Both the position numbers and the translations under genes were made by a program. Shown piece after piece: positions 25,923 to 36,900 of a stretch of DNA of 64,000 bases. Under the pieces are notes generated by a model. The model was not told the DNA's origin. It worked only from the letters and a program-made list of their open reading frames with translations, and did no database searches. Origin of the DNA: an uncultured Pseudomonadales bacterium (GTDB lineage: Bacteria > Pseudomonadota > Gammaproteobacteria > Pseudomonadales > Azotimanducaceae). Position 1 is the first letter of the stretch, and the number at the start of each line of letters is the position of its first letter. The stretch is from positions 976,132 to 1,040,131 of the forward strand of contig OY282519.1 in the NCBI GenBank assembly GCA_958296405.1, read 5' to 3'.

Positions 25923-26441
25923 ATGTCTGGCAATGTCTTTCTCATCGGCATGCCGGCTTCGGGCAAGACGACCGTTGGCCGCCGCGTGGCGCAGGCGCTT
26001 GGGCTGCCGTTCAGAGACACAGACCGCGAGATTGAAGCGCGCGCGGGGGCGGACGTGGCTTGGATTTTCGATGTGGAGGGCGAAGACGGCTTCCGCGACC
26101 GCGAAGAGGCGGTGCTGGACGAACTGACGCAAGCCGATGGCGTGGTGGTGGCCACCGGCGGCGGCGCGATTCTGCGTGAGGCGAACCGACGTCGCCTGCG
26201 TGAGCGGGGGATGGTGGTGTATCTCAACGCGCCGGTGGAACGCCTGCTGGCGCGGGTGCGTCACGACGACCGGCGGCCCTTGCTGAAGGGCGTAGACCGA
26301 GAAGCTGTGTTTCGGCGCTTGAGTTCAGAGCGGGTGGAACTCTATCGTCAAACGGCGCACATCGATGTGTGCGTGGCCGCGGGTTCCGCGCGCGCCGTCT
26401 CGGAAGACATCGTGGCGCGGCTCGCCACGCGCAACGCATGA
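25923..26441 (+). CDS. aroK: Shikimate kinase
   Basis: Phosphorylates shikimate at O3 in aromatic amino-acid synthesis. Walker A GMPASGKTTVG (about 9-19), RDTDREIE (shikimate-binding Asp), FRDREEAVLDEL, VVATGGGAILRE, and lid RRPLLKG. 172 aa. The stop overlaps the aroB start (ATGA), the common proteobacterial aroKB pair. Confidence 0.95.
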   Translation: MSGNVFLIGMPASGKTTVGRRVAQALGLPFRDTDREIEARAGADVAWIFDVEGEDGFRDREEAVLDELTQADGVVVATGGGAILREANRRRLRERGMVVYLNAPVERLLARVRHDDRRPLLKGVDREAVFRRLSSERVELYRQTAHIDVCVAAGSARAVSEDIVARLATRNA

Positions 26442-27541
26442 AAGGCGCCGAAACACTCATTGTCGACCTCGGCGAGCGCACCTATCCGATTTGGATTGGG
26501 GCCGGGCTCTTGGGCCGCGCCGGGCTGTTGGAGCGCCACATTGAAGGCGCCGAGGCGCTCGTCGTCACCAACGAAGCAGTGGCGGCCCACTACCTTGAGC
26601 CCCTGCTCAAGAGCTTGCCGGCAAGTGTGCGCGCGGATGTCATCACCATCGGCGATGGCGAAGCGTTGAAGACGCTCGATGCCGTTGCCGCCATCATCGA
26701 CAAGTTGGTGGCCGCCCGGCACAGCCGCGCCACCACGGTGGTGGCGCTGGGCGGCGGCGTGGTGGGCGATGTCGCCGGCTTCGCTGCGGCCATCTATCAG
26801 CGGGGCGTGCGCTTCGTGCAGGTGCCCACCACGTTGCTGTCCTTGGTGGATGCGTCGGTGGGCGGCAAAACCGGCGTGAACCATCCCGGCGGCAAGAACT
26901 TGATCGGCGCGTTCCATCAGCCGAGTTGCGTCCTCGCGGACGTGGCAACGCTTGACACCTTGCCGCCCCGGGAGTTCAGCGCTGGGCTTGCGGAAGTGGT
27001 GAAGTATGGCGTCATCCACGACGCCGAGTTCTTTGCGTGGATTGAAGCCAATGTCGTGGCGCTGCGCGCGCGGGACCCGGCGGCGCTGGTCCGCGCCATT
27101 CGCCGTTCCTGCGAGATCAAGGCGGCGGTGGTGCAGGCAGACGAGCGCGAAGCCGGCGCGCGCATGATCCTGAATTTCGGCCACACGTTCGGCCACGCGC
27201 TGGAAGCGCTGACGCACTACCAAACGCTGCTGCACGGCGAAGCCGTGGCCATCGGCATGGTGATGGCCGCGCACTTGGCCGCGCAGCTTGGCCGCTTGGG
27301 CGCGGATGATGTGAACCACATTCGCGCCCTGTTGCGGCGCTGCGGCCTGCCGGTGACGCCGCCACCCCTAGAAAGCGACGCCATCATCGAGGCGATGGCC
27401 ATGGACAAGAAGGCGTTCGGCGGGCGCGTCCGCTTGGTGCTGCCGAGGGCGATTGGCGCTGTGTTCGTGACCACCGACATCCCGCAGCAGGCCATCTTCG
27501 AAACGTTGGAGACGTTCCGCGCCCAAGTGGGCGGTTCCTGA
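26438..27541 (+). CDS. aroB: 3-dehydroquinate synthase
   Basis: Converts DAHP to 3-dehydroquinate using NAD and a divalent metal. GGGVVGDVAGFAAAIYQRGV, QVPTTLLSLVDASVGGKTGVN, LGNLIGAFHQP-type segment, GLAEVVKYGVI (Glu ligand) and NFGHTFGHALE (His ligands) are all present. 367 aa from the ATG at 26438, translationally coupled to aroK. Confidence 0.96.
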   Translation: MKGAETLIVDLGERTYPIWIGAGLLGRAGLLERHIEGAEALVVTNEAVAAHYLEPLLKSLPASVRADVITIGDGEALKTLDAVAAIIDKLVAARHSRATTVVALGGGVVGDVAGFAAAIYQRGVRFVQVPTTLLSLVDASVGGKTGVNHPGGKNLIGAFHQPSCVLADVATLDTLPPREFSAGLAEVVKYGVIHDAEFFAWIEANVVALRARDPAALVRAIRRSCEIKAAVVQADEREAGARMILNFGHTFGHALEALTHYQTLLHGEAVAIGMVMAAHLAAQLGRLGADDVNHIRALLRRCGLPVTPPPLESDAIIEAMAMDKKAFGGRVRLVLPRAIGAVFVTTDIPQQAIFETLETFRAQVGGS

Positions 27542-27613
27542 AGGCGCTCCCGCCAATGGGCGGTTTGGCGCTTGAAGTTGGCTAAGCCCAGCCGCTCGGG
27601 TTGCGCGTTGCGC

Positions 27614-30259
27614 TTAGGCCGGCTGCAGCACGCGCACCGTGCCGGCCGCGCCATCCACCTCCACGCGCTGGCCGTCGTTGAATTGCTGGGTCACATCCTG
27701 GATGCCGGTGACGCAGGGCTTGCCATATTCCCGCGCCACCAAGGCGCCGTGCTGCAGCTCGCCGCCATGCTCCAGAATCACCGCGGCGGCATTGATGAAG
27801 AGCGGCGTCCAGCCGGGGTCGGTCGTCACGGCCACCAGCACGTCTCCGGGATGAATGGGCTTCTCGAACGGGTCGTTGAGCACTTTCACCGGCCCGCTGG
27901 CGACGCCTGGGGACACGGCGGTGCCCACCAAGGCGCCATCTTGGATCACTGGTGGCGCGCGCAGGATGCGTCCGCGTGAATCGATGAACATCGGGAAGTG
28001 GCGCACGGACGTGAGCTTTCGATAGTGGGCGCCGCGCTCGGCCACCGCGGCGCGCAAATCGAAGGTTGCGTCTTGGCGGGCGCGCTCCACGTCCTCCGTG
28101 GTCAGCTCGAAGATCTGCTCGGGGCGATCGAGCCGTCCCGCCTGCGTGAACGCCTCGGCTTGGTGCAGCAGCAAGCCCCGCGCTCGCGCGTACACCTGCA
28201 TGACGTGATGCTTGAAGAGTTCCCGCGCCGCGCCGTATTTCGCGCTGCCGGCGAGGCTCTTGCGCAGCCGACGCGCCTTGCGCGGGGAGAGCGCGGCAAG
28301 CAATCCCGCAAGGGCCGCTTGGCGGCGCTCGGCTTGCTGCCGCGCCAATGCGTGGGGGTCTCCGGCGCCGGCTTCCACGAGGCTGGCCATTTGCCGCAGG
28401 GCGATCTTCGGTTCGTCGCCGTACTTGGGATTGGCGAGCTCCATCTCCAAGGGGCCGCGGCAGCCGTATTGGGACAGGAATTCGTCCCACTTGGCCAAAA
28501 ACGTTGCTGGCAACCGGCGTTCACGGAGCTTGCCCTCCAAGGCGGCGATGTCATCGAACTCGGCCGGCGGCAACAGCTTCGCCATGTCGTGCAGGAGCAT
28601 GCTCATCTGCACGATCATGTCCTCTTGGTAGGGCGTGGACAGCGTGTTCGCCCAAGCGACCTGCTCCGCGGACTTGCGATTGGCCAACTTGCGAATGCGC
28701 CACTGGTGATAAAGGCAGTACGCGAACGCCGGCAAGGACGACACGGCGATGGCGTCGCCGGCGCGGCGCATGTTCTCCAGCACGTCATCGGCAATGGGCC
28801 TTGCATGGTCGAGGGGCCGGGTAATCCAAGCGTTGAAGTCCTCGATGGCGCGCTCGTAGGTGGCTTGGAAGCGCTGCGGCCGCAGCGCCGCCGCGAACAG
28901 CCCAAACAAGACGCCGCGCATGCGCCAATACATCCCCAGCATCGCGCCGACCACACGCAGGGTGCGGGCGTGGGGCAGGGGCTTGGCGGGCCGATAACGC
29001 TGCGTTTCCGGCGCGGCGAGGAGCGCAGCGGCCATCGGGTTCTTCAACGCGGACGCCTCGGCCATGCCGGGCGCCGTCATCAAGTGCAGGTACATCGAGA
29101 CATCGAGGTAAAGGCGGCACTTCATGGTGTGCATGCCGACGCGCGCCGCGTTGGCGTCCGTGTACGGGGCGCCAAACATCCACTCCACCATCAGTTTGTA
29201 CATGAGGGCGGTCACATCCTCGGACATCGGCGTGATGGCGGTGCTCATGGTGATGGCATCGGTGAGGTAACCGTCGGCGTAGAGCCGCCGCGGCGCGCCG
29301 GGTTCGGTGAGCAAGGACTCGTGCAGCGGCACCCACGCCGTCACCGGCCGCGCCTGCAGCAAGTGCAAGCGCCCGCCGGCGAAGGCCCACTCGACATCCA
29401 CGGGATCGTCGAACAACGCTTCGACGCGCCGCATCGCCGCCAAGATGGCGTCGATCTGCTTGGGAGCGAGGCAGAGTGCGTCTGGGCGGTCTCCCCCTTT
29501 GTCGCCCGCTTGTTGCGAGACGATGGCGCCTTGCACCTTGTCCACCACGATGGAATCCGGCGTCACGGCGCCGCTCACCAGCGCTTCGCCAAGCCCCCAA
29601 CTCGCGTTGATGAGCAACTCGTCGTAGTCGTTGGTGAGGGGGTTGATGGAAAACGCCACGCCGGAAACGTCGCTGGCGACTTGGCATTGGGCGATGACGG
29701 CGATGCCGGGGTCCAAGTCGGCTACGCCACGTTCGAGTTTGTAACGCAGCACCCGTTCGCTCAAGCAGGCGGCGAAGCATTGGCGCACCGCCGCTTCGAG
29801 GGTGTTTGGCGTCGCGTCGAGCACCGTCTCATAGAGGCCGGCGAAGGAAGCGGCGGCTTGGTCTTCCTGCGGTGACGACGAGCGGACGGCGTAAGCCTCG
29901 GCGCCGAGCTGGGGCGCAATCGCGTCGAGGAGGGCTTGGCGCTCGGCATCAAGGGGCAGGGCTAACGCTTGGCGCTGCGCCGCCGCGCAGGCTTGGGCGA
30001 GCGCATCGCCGGCCGCCGCCGAGCGCGCTGCGGCAAGCGCCGCCTGCCACGCCTCGTGGGCCGCCATCGCTTGGAGCCACGGGGCGAAGAACGCTGTCGT
30101 CAGGGCGACGCCGGCTGGCACTTCCAATCCGGCTTGGCAGAGCCGGGCCAGCCCTGCCGCCTTGCTGCCGATAACCTCTGCGCTGAACGCCGCGGCGGCG
30201 TCCAATGGCACTGAAAGCGGCACGGATGCGGGCTGATCGCCAGCTTTCATGGTCGGCAT
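27614..30259 (-). CDS. PEP-utilising enzyme, rifamycin-phosphotransferase-like
   Basis: Three-part dikinase. N-terminal PEP/pyruvate-type ATP-binding domain (GSKAAGLARLCQAGLEVPAG, YAVRSSSPQEDQAAASFAG, INASWGLGEALVSG, up to about 320); a long helical middle section (about 330-750); and a C-terminal swivelling phosphohistidine domain with LEHGGELQHGALVAREYGKP (His near 837). This order and 881 aa match rifampicin phosphotransferase (RPH) better than PEP synthase, which has a C-terminal TIM barrel absent here. Whether the substrate is a rifamycin is unknown. The ATG at 30250 is an alternative start. Confidence 0.82.
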   Translation of the reverse strand: MPTMKAGDQPASVPLSVPLDAAAAFSAEVIGSKAAGLARLCQAGLEVPAGVALTTAFFAPWLQAMAAHEAWQAALAAARSAAAGDALAQACAAAQRQALALPLDAERQALLDAIAPQLGAEAYAVRSSSPQEDQAAASFAGLYETVLDATPNTLEAAVRQCFAACLSERVLRYKLERGVADLDPGIAVIAQCQVASDVSGVAFSINPLTNDYDELLINASWGLGEALVSGAVTPDSIVVDKVQGAIVSQQAGDKGGDRPDALCLAPKQIDAILAAMRRVEALFDDPVDVEWAFAGGRLHLLQARPVTAWVPLHESLLTEPGAPRRLYADGYLTDAITMSTAITPMSEDVTALMYKLMVEWMFGAPYTDANAARVGMHTMKCRLYLDVSMYLHLMTAPGMAEASALKNPMAAALLAAPETQRYRPAKPLPHARTLRVVGAMLGMYWRMRGVLFGLFAAALRPQRFQATYERAIEDFNAWITRPLDHARPIADDVLENMRRAGDAIAVSSLPAFAYCLYHQWRIRKLANRKSAEQVAWANTLSTPYQEDMIVQMSMLLHDMAKLLPPAEFDDIAALEGKLRERRLPATFLAKWDEFLSQYGCRGPLEMELANPKYGDEPKIALRQMASLVEAGAGDPHALARQQAERRQAALAGLLAALSPRKARRLRKSLAGSAKYGAARELFKHHVMQVYARARGLLLHQAEAFTQAGRLDRPEQIFELTTEDVERARQDATFDLRAAVAERGAHYRKLTSVRHFPMFIDSRGRILRAPPVIQDGALVGTAVSPGVASGPVKVLNDPFEKPIHPGDVLVAVTTDPGWTPLFINAAAVILEHGGELQHGALVAREYGKPCVTGIQDVTQQFNDGQRVEVDGAAGTVRVLQPA

Positions 30260-30329
30260 GGCCAGCGCTTTCTGTGGGCGTCGCTGCCGGCCCTCGCCGC
30301 TCGCGGCATTGGGCTGGCCACCGGCTGCT

Positions 30330-32360
30330 CTACTCGTCTTCGGAACGGAAAGACTTCACGAGGGCCGCCTGTTCCGCGGCTGGCACTTGGGCGTAGTGGC
30401 TGAAGGCGATGGTGAAGTTGCCTTCTCCGCCGGAGAGGGATTTCAAGCGCGAGTGGTAGCCCTGAATCTCCTTCAGGGGCGCTTGCCCCGCGATTTCGGT
30501 GCGGCCACCGGGCAACACGTTGGCGCCCTTCACCGAACCGCGCATGCCGGAAAGGTCTCCAGCGACGTCGCCCATGCATTGCTCCGGCACCGTGATCGAA
30601 ACGTCCACCACCGGTTCCATGACGATGGGCGACGCCTTCTGCACGGCATCGACGAAGGCGCGCTTGCCGGCCTGCACGAAGGCGATCTCCTTGGAGTCCA
30701 CCGAATGGTGCTTGCCGTCATGCACCGTGACGCGCACGTCCTGCAGCGGGTTGCCGGAAATGGCGCCTTCATCAAGCACTTCCCGAACGCCCTTCTCCAC
30801 CGCTGGGATGAACTGGGACGGAATGACGCCGCCAACCACTTGGTCGACGAACTCGAAGCCGCCGCCGGGCATCGGCTCGACGCGCAGATACACCTCGCCG
30901 AACTGGCCGGCGCCGCCGGTTTGCTTCTTGTGGCGATGATGCCCCTCGGCATTGCGGGTGATGGTTTCCCGGTAGGCGATGGAAGGCAGCGCCGTCGTCA
31001 CCTGCACGCCGTGGCGTTCCGCCACGTCGTCTAAAGCAGTGCGCAGGTGGATTTCGCCGATGGCGCGCAGCACCGTCTCGTTCATGGCGGCAATGTGGTC
31101 TAGGCGCAAAGACGGATCCTCGGCGCACAACACGGCAAGGGCTTCATTCGCCTTCTGCGCGTCCGCGTCCGTGTCGGCGCTGATGGCGCGGCCATACATT
31201 GGTTCCGGCAATGGCATCAGCGCGAGGCGAATGTCGTCCTCGTCATGGGAATCGTGCAGCAAGTCGCCGAAGGACAGCTCCTCTGCGCGGGGGACGGCGC
31301 AAATGTCCCCGGCCGCGGCGGCATCGACTTCTTCATGGTGGGCGCCGTTCAGCTTCAGAATGTGCGCCACCTTGATGGGCTTGCGCGCGTCGCCCACGAA
31401 CAACTGCCCGCCCCGACGCACCGTGCCCTGATGGATGCGGAAGGTGGCCAAGCGGCCCCGAAACGGGTCGATTTCGACCTTCACCACATGGGCGACGACG
31501 GATTTGTTCGCATCCGGGGACACCGCGGCTGAGTCGATGGCGTCGCCGCGCGCGAAGGGTGGTGGATTGCCTTCGAGGGGCGAGGGCATGAACTTCTCGA
31601 ACACGTCCAGAAGCTCGGCAACGCCGGCGCCGGTGGCGGCGGAAACGAAGCAGATGGGCAGCAGGTGGCCTTCGCGCAGCGCCTTCTCGAAGGCTTCGTG
31701 CAGCCGCTCCGGGGCCACCTCGCCCTGCTCCAAGTACTCCTCCATGAGGTCGTCATCCACCTCGACGACTTGATCGACGATGCGTTCGTGCGCGTCTTCC
31801 ACGGCGCCGAAGTCCGTTTCCGCGCCGCCATCCTGAAAGAACACGTCGACGACGTTTGCGCCGCCCCCGGCCGGCAGGTTGATTGGCAGGCATTCCGCGC
31901 CGAATGTCTCTTGAATCTGCGCCGCGACCGCGCCTGCATCCGCGCCTTCGGCGTCGATCTTGTTGACGATGATCATGCGGCAGAGGTGGCGTTCCTTGGC
32001 GGCCTCCATCACGCGCTGCGTCATGGTCTCAACGCCGGCCGCGGCGTTCACCACCACGGCGACGGTTTCCACCGCTGCCAGCACAGACAACATCCGCCCT
32101 TGGAAGTCTGGATAGCCTGGCGTGTCGATGAGGTTGATGTGGACGTCGGCGTGGTCGAGGTGACAGAACGATGCGTTGAGCGAGTGTTTGAGGGCTTGTT
32201 CGCGGGGGCTTGCGTCGGCAACGGTGGTGCCCGCATCAACGGAGCCTTTGGTGGGGATCTTGCCGGCGGCGTGCAGCAGCGCTTCGGTGAGCTCCGTCTT
32301 GCCGCTGCCGGCGTGGCCGGCGAGCGCAACGTTACGGATCGTGTTGGTCGTGTAGGCCAC
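30330..32360 (-). CDS. Elongation factor G paralogue
   Basis: Translational GTPase of the EF-G family. G1 GHAGSGKTELTE, G2 region around TTVADASPREQ, G3 DTPGYPDF, G4 NKID, domain IV with HHRHKKQTGGAGQFGEVYLRVEP, and domain V with MEPVVDVSITVPEQCMGDVAGDLSGMRG. 676 aa, slightly shorter than housekeeping FusA, with the AGSGKT loop of EF-G-like paralogues. The start is GTG at 32360 after a strong GGGAGGGG. No ribosomal-protein genes nearby, so this is not the str-operon fusA. Confidence 0.9.
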   Translation of the reverse strand: MAYTTNTIRNVALAGHAGSGKTELTEALLHAAGKIPTKGSVDAGTTVADASPREQALKHSLNASFCHLDHADVHINLIDTPGYPDFQGRMLSVLAAVETVAVVVNAAAGVETMTQRVMEAAKERHLCRMIIVNKIDAEGADAGAVAAQIQETFGAECLPINLPAGGGANVVDVFFQDGGAETDFGAVEDAHERIVDQVVEVDDDLMEEYLEQGEVAPERLHEAFEKALREGHLLPICFVSAATGAGVAELLDVFEKFMPSPLEGNPPPFARGDAIDSAAVSPDANKSVVAHVVKVEIDPFRGRLATFRIHQGTVRRGGQLFVGDARKPIKVAHILKLNGAHHEEVDAAAAGDICAVPRAEELSFGDLLHDSHDEDDIRLALMPLPEPMYGRAISADTDADAQKANEALAVLCAEDPSLRLDHIAAMNETVLRAIGEIHLRTALDDVAERHGVQVTTALPSIAYRETITRNAEGHHRHKKQTGGAGQFGEVYLRVEPMPGGGFEFVDQVVGGVIPSQFIPAVEKGVREVLDEGAISGNPLQDVRVTVHDGKHHSVDSKEIAFVQAGKRAFVDAVQKASPIVMEPVVDVSITVPEQCMGDVAGDLSGMRGSVKGANVLPGGRTEIAGQAPLKEIQGYHSRLKSLSGGEGNFTIAFSHYAQVPAAEQAALVKSFRSEDE

Positions 32361-32441
32361 GTCCGTCCCCTCCCATTTTATGAACGGGCGAATATAACCG
32401 CATTTGGCCGGGCCGCGCTTGGTGTGGCGGCCAATGGCGCG

Positions 32442-33914
32442 CTAGGGCAGGGTGGTTGCGCCGGTTAGGAAACGGTCGATCTCGCGGGCGGCTTCGCGGC
32501 CTTCGTTGATGGCGCGCACCACCAGCGATTGGCCGCCGCGGCAATCGCCAGCGGCGAACACGTTGGGCCGGCTGGTCTGATAGAGGCCCTTCTCGGCGTG
32601 GTAGTTGGAGCGTTCGTCGTAGGCGAGGCCCAGCCGATCGGACACGGCGTGTTCGGGGCCGAGGAAGCCCAAGGACAGGAACACCAAGTCCGCGGGCCAA
32701 GTGCGCTGCGTGCCTTCCAGATTCTCGAACTTGCCGTCGCGCAAGCGCACATCCACGGTTCTCACCCCAGCGAGGCGGCCACGGCCATCGTCCACGAACT
32801 CCACCGAGGAGAGAGAAAAGGTGCGCGGGTCTTCGCCAAACTTCGCGGCGGACTCCTGATGCGCGTAGTCCGCGCGAAAGATGACAGGCCAAGTCGGCCA
32901 AGGATTGCCGGCGGCGCGTTCATCCGGTGGCCGCGGGAAGAGTTCGAAGTTCACCAGCGACCGGCAGCCGTGACGCAGCGCAGTGCCGATGCAGTCGGCG
33001 CCGGTGTCGCCGCCGCCGATGACCACGACGTCCTTGTCCTTGGCCGACAAGCCGCCGCTCGCGGCCGGCGCGCAGGACGCTTCGCTCAGCAATTGCTTGG
33101 TGCTGGCGGTGAGGTATTCCATGGCGAAATGCACGCCGGCGAGTTGGCGGCCGGGAATGGACAAATCCCGCGGCACGGTGGCGCCGGTGGCGAGCAGCAG
33201 CGCATCGTGATCATCGCATAAGCGCGCGGCGTCCAAGGCGTTGTCGCGGCCGTCGCCGACGGCTGCGTTGGCGCGAAACTCGATGCCCTCGGCGCGCAGC
33301 AAGGCAAGCCGCCGTTCCACCACCTCGCGCTTGTCAAGCTTCATGTTGGGGATGCCATAGGTGAGCAGGCCGCCGATGCGGTCTTCGCGCTCAAAGACGG
33401 TCACGCTGTGCCCCACCTTGTTGAGCTGCGCCGCCGCGGCGAGGCCGGCGGGCCCCGAACCCACAATGGCCACCCGCTTGCCTGTTCGCTGCGGCGGTGG
33501 CGTGGGCGTTACCCAGCCCTCCTCGAAGCCCCGGTCGATGATCGCCGCCTCGATGTTCTTGATCGTCACCGGCGGGTCTGTGATGCCGAGCACGCAGGCG
33601 CCCTCACACGGCGCTGGGCAGACGCGGCCCGTGAACTCCGGGAAGTTGTTCGTCTCGTGCAGGCGGTCCAGCGCGTCGCGCCAGTGGCCGCGATACACCA
33701 GGTCGTTCCACTCGGGGATCAAGTTGTGGATGGGGCAGCCGTCGCCGGATTGGCAGAACGGCACGCCGCAATCCATGCAGCGGGCGCCTTGACGAGCCAG
33801 CCGCCCGGCATCGAGGGGCGTGTAGATCTCCTTGAAGTCCAAGATGCGGGCGGCGGCATCCCGATAGGGCGCCGCTTCGCGCTCGAACTCCGTGAAGCCA
33901 GTGGGCTTGCCCAT
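32442..33914 (-). CDS. gltD: Glutamate synthase [NADPH] small subunit
   Basis: NADPH-oxidising flavoprotein passing electrons to GltB. N-terminal Fe-S region CMDCGVPFCQSGDGCPIHN and CPAPCEGACVLG; FAD site VAIVGSGPAGLAAAAQLNKVGHSVTVFE; NADPH site VVVIGGGDTGADCIGTAL; C-terminal FAAGDCRGGQSLVVRAINEGREAA. 490 aa. Starts 16 bp after gltB. Confidence 0.96.
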   Translation of the reverse strand: MGKPTGFTEFEREAAPYRDAAARILDFKEIYTPLDAGRLARQGARCMDCGVPFCQSGDGCPIHNLIPEWNDLVYRGHWRDALDRLHETNNFPEFTGRVCPAPCEGACVLGITDPPVTIKNIEAAIIDRGFEEGWVTPTPPPQRTGKRVAIVGSGPAGLAAAAQLNKVGHSVTVFEREDRIGGLLTYGIPNMKLDKREVVERRLALLRAEGIEFRANAAVGDGRDNALDAARLCDDHDALLLATGATVPRDLSIPGRQLAGVHFAMEYLTASTKQLLSEASCAPAASGGLSAKDKDVVVIGGGDTGADCIGTALRHGCRSLVNFELFPRPPDERAAGNPWPTWPVIFRADYAHQESAAKFGEDPRTFSLSSVEFVDDGRGRLAGVRTVDVRLRDGKFENLEGTQRTWPADLVFLSLGFLGPEHAVSDRLGLAYDERSNYHAEKGLYQTSRPNVFAAGDCRGGQSLVVRAINEGREAAREIDRFLTGATTLP

Positions 33915-33930
33915 CGTCCTGGCGCGCAGC

Positions 33931-36900
33931 CTAGCTGGCGGCGGCAGCGCGCGTTTGCGCGTCGCGTCGCGCTTCCAACACGCGTTTGTAATCCAGCGGC
34001 ATCACTTTGACGAACTGGCCGACGGCGCCGTTCCAATTGTCAAGCAGCCGCCGCGCCACCGCAGAGCCCGTTTGCTCGGCGTGGCGTTCGACGAGGTTGA
34101 GCAGCTCCGCGATGTCGCCGGCCGCATGGAGCGGCGTGAGTTCCACCATCTCCACATTGCAGCGGGTGCGGAAATCTCCTTTGGGATCCCACACATAGGC
34201 GACGCCGCCGCTCATGCCGGCGGCGAAGTTGCGTCCGGTGGCGCCAAGCACCACGGCGCACCCGCCCGTCATGTATTCGCAGCCGTGGTCGCCGACGCCT
34301 TCCACCACGGCGCGGGCGCCGGAGTTGCGCACGCAGAAGCGTTCCGCCGCGATGCCGCGGAAGAAGCACTCGCCGCCGGTGGCGCCATACAGCGCGACGT
34401 TGCCGATGAGCACCTGCTCTTCGGCGTTGAAGGGGCTGGACTGCGGTGGATAGATGATGAGCCGGCCGCCGGAGAGCCCCTTGCCCACATAGTCGTTGGC
34501 GTCTCCCTCCACCTCCAGCGTCACGCCCTTGGCCAGCCATGCGCCGAAACTCTGCCCCGCGGAGCCGGCGAACTTGAAGTGGATGGTGCCGTCGGCCAGC
34601 CCAGCCGCGCCATGCCGCTGGGTGATGGCGTGGGACAACATGCCGCCCACGACGCGGTTGACGTTCTTGATGGGGAGTTCCACGCGCACCGGCTCGCCAG
34701 CCTCGATGGCCGGTTCGGCCAAGCGGATGAGTTCGTTGTCGAGCGCCGCCGCCAAGCCGTGGTCCTGCGCGTCGGTCGCATACACGCCGAGGCAATCCTC
34801 CGGCTCGACCGCCGGTGCCAAGATGTTCGACAGATCGAGGCCGGCCGCCTTCCAGCTTGCCACGGCGATGTCTGTGTCGAGCATGTCCACGCGCCCGATC
34901 ATCTCGTTCACGGTGCGCAAGCCCAAGCCGGCCATGATGCCGCGCAGCTCTTCCGCCACGAGGAAGAAGTAGTTCACCACATGCGCCGGCTCGCCGGCGA
35001 ACTTGGCGCGCAGCGCGGCATCCTGCGTGGCGATGCCGACCGGGCAGGTGTTCAAGTGGCACTTGCGCATCATGATGCAGCCTAGGGCCACCAGCGGCGC
35101 CGTGGCGAAGCCAAACTCCTCTGCGCCGAGCAACGCGGCCACGGCGACGTCGCGCCCGGTCTTCAATTGGCCATCGGTCTGCAGGATGACGCGGGAACGG
35201 AGGTTGTTCATCACCAGCGTTTGGTGCGTCTCCGCCACGCCGAGCTCCCAAGGGACGCCGGCGTGCTTGATGGAGGTGAGGGGCGATGCGCCGGTGCCGC
35301 CGGTGTCTCCCGCGATGACCAAGTGGTCGCTGCGCGCCTTGGTGACCCCGGCGGCCACCGCGCCGACGCCGATGGCGGCGCCGAGCTTGACGGAGATGCG
35401 CGCCGTCGGGTTGGCGTTCTTCAAATCGTGAATGAGTTGCGCGATGTCCTCGATGGAGTAGATGTCGTGGTGTGGCGGCGGGCTGATCAACCCCACCCCC
35501 GGCGTGGAGTGGCGGATGCCGGCAATGAAGTCATCCACTTTGCGGCCGGGCAACTCGCCGCCCTCTCCCGGCTTGGCGCCCTGCACGATCTTGATTTGCA
35601 GTTCATCGGCGTTGCTCAGGTAATTGATGGTGACGCCGAAACGGCCGCTCGCCACCTGCTTGATGGCGGAGCGCTTGGAATCGCCGTTGGCCAGCGGCGT
35701 GAAGCGGGCTTCGTCCTCGCCGCCTTCACCAGTGTTCGATTTGCCGCCGATGCGGTTCATGGCGAGCGCCAAGGATTCGTGCGCCTCGGCGGAAATGGAG
35801 CCGAAGCTCATGGCGCCGGTTGCGAAGCGCTTGACGATCTTGCGCGCCGGCTCCACCTCGTCGAGCGCGACGGGGCCGGCGCTGGGCTTGAACTTGAACA
35901 AGCCGCGCAGCGCGCCGGCGCGGGTGGTGACGGCGTTCACATGGTCCGCGAAGCGGCGATAGGCGTCAGTGCTGTTGGTGCGCGCCGCGACCTGCAGGCC
36001 GGCCACGGCGTCTGGATCCCACATGTGGGCATCGCCGCCGCGGCGCCAGTGGAAGTCCCCAGCGTTGGGCAGCACGGGCAACGCCGCCACCGGGCGCGGT
36101 GGATAACCGATGGCATGGCGGCGGCGCATCTCTTCGGCCAACACGTCAAAGCCCACACCCTGCACACGGCTTGCGGTGCCGGCGAAGCAGCGCTCCACGA
36201 CTTCATCGGCGAGGCCGATGGCCTCGAAGATTTGCGCGCCCTTGTAGGATTGCAGCGTGGAGATGCCCATCTTCGCCATCACCTTGAGCATGCCCTTGCC
36301 GACGCCCTTGCGGTATGCCGCCACGACGTCTGCGTCGTTGGCCACATGGGGCGCGTCATCCAGGTGGCCGCGGCGGCGCGCATCCCACAGCGCCTCGAAC
36401 GCGAGGTAGGGGTTGATGGCGTCCGCGCCGTAGCCGATGAGCAGGCAGTGATGGTGAACTTCCCGCGCCTCCCCGGTCTCCACGATGAGGCCGATGCGGG
36501 TGCGGGCGTGGGTGCGCACGAGGTGGTGGTGGACGGCGCCGACGGCAAGCAGAGCGCTGACGGGAATGTGCGTCGCGTTGGCGGCGCGGTCCGACAACAC
36601 CAGCAGGCTGTCGCCGGCGGCAATGGCGGCGCTCGCCTGTTCGCAGAGGCGGTGCAGCGCCTTCAGCAAGCCGGCCTTGCCGGCGCTGGCTGGGAACGTC
36701 GCATCCAACTTGCTCGTGCGCCAGCCGCGGTGGTGCATCGCGGCAAGGGCTGCCAGCTCTTCGTTGGAGAGGATGGGATGCGGGACGCGCAGCCGGGCAG
36801 CCGCCGCCGCGGTCGGTTCGAGCAGATTCCGCTCCGGGCCGATGTAGCATTCCAGCGCCATGATGACTTCCTCGCGGATGGAATCGATCGCGGGGTTGGT

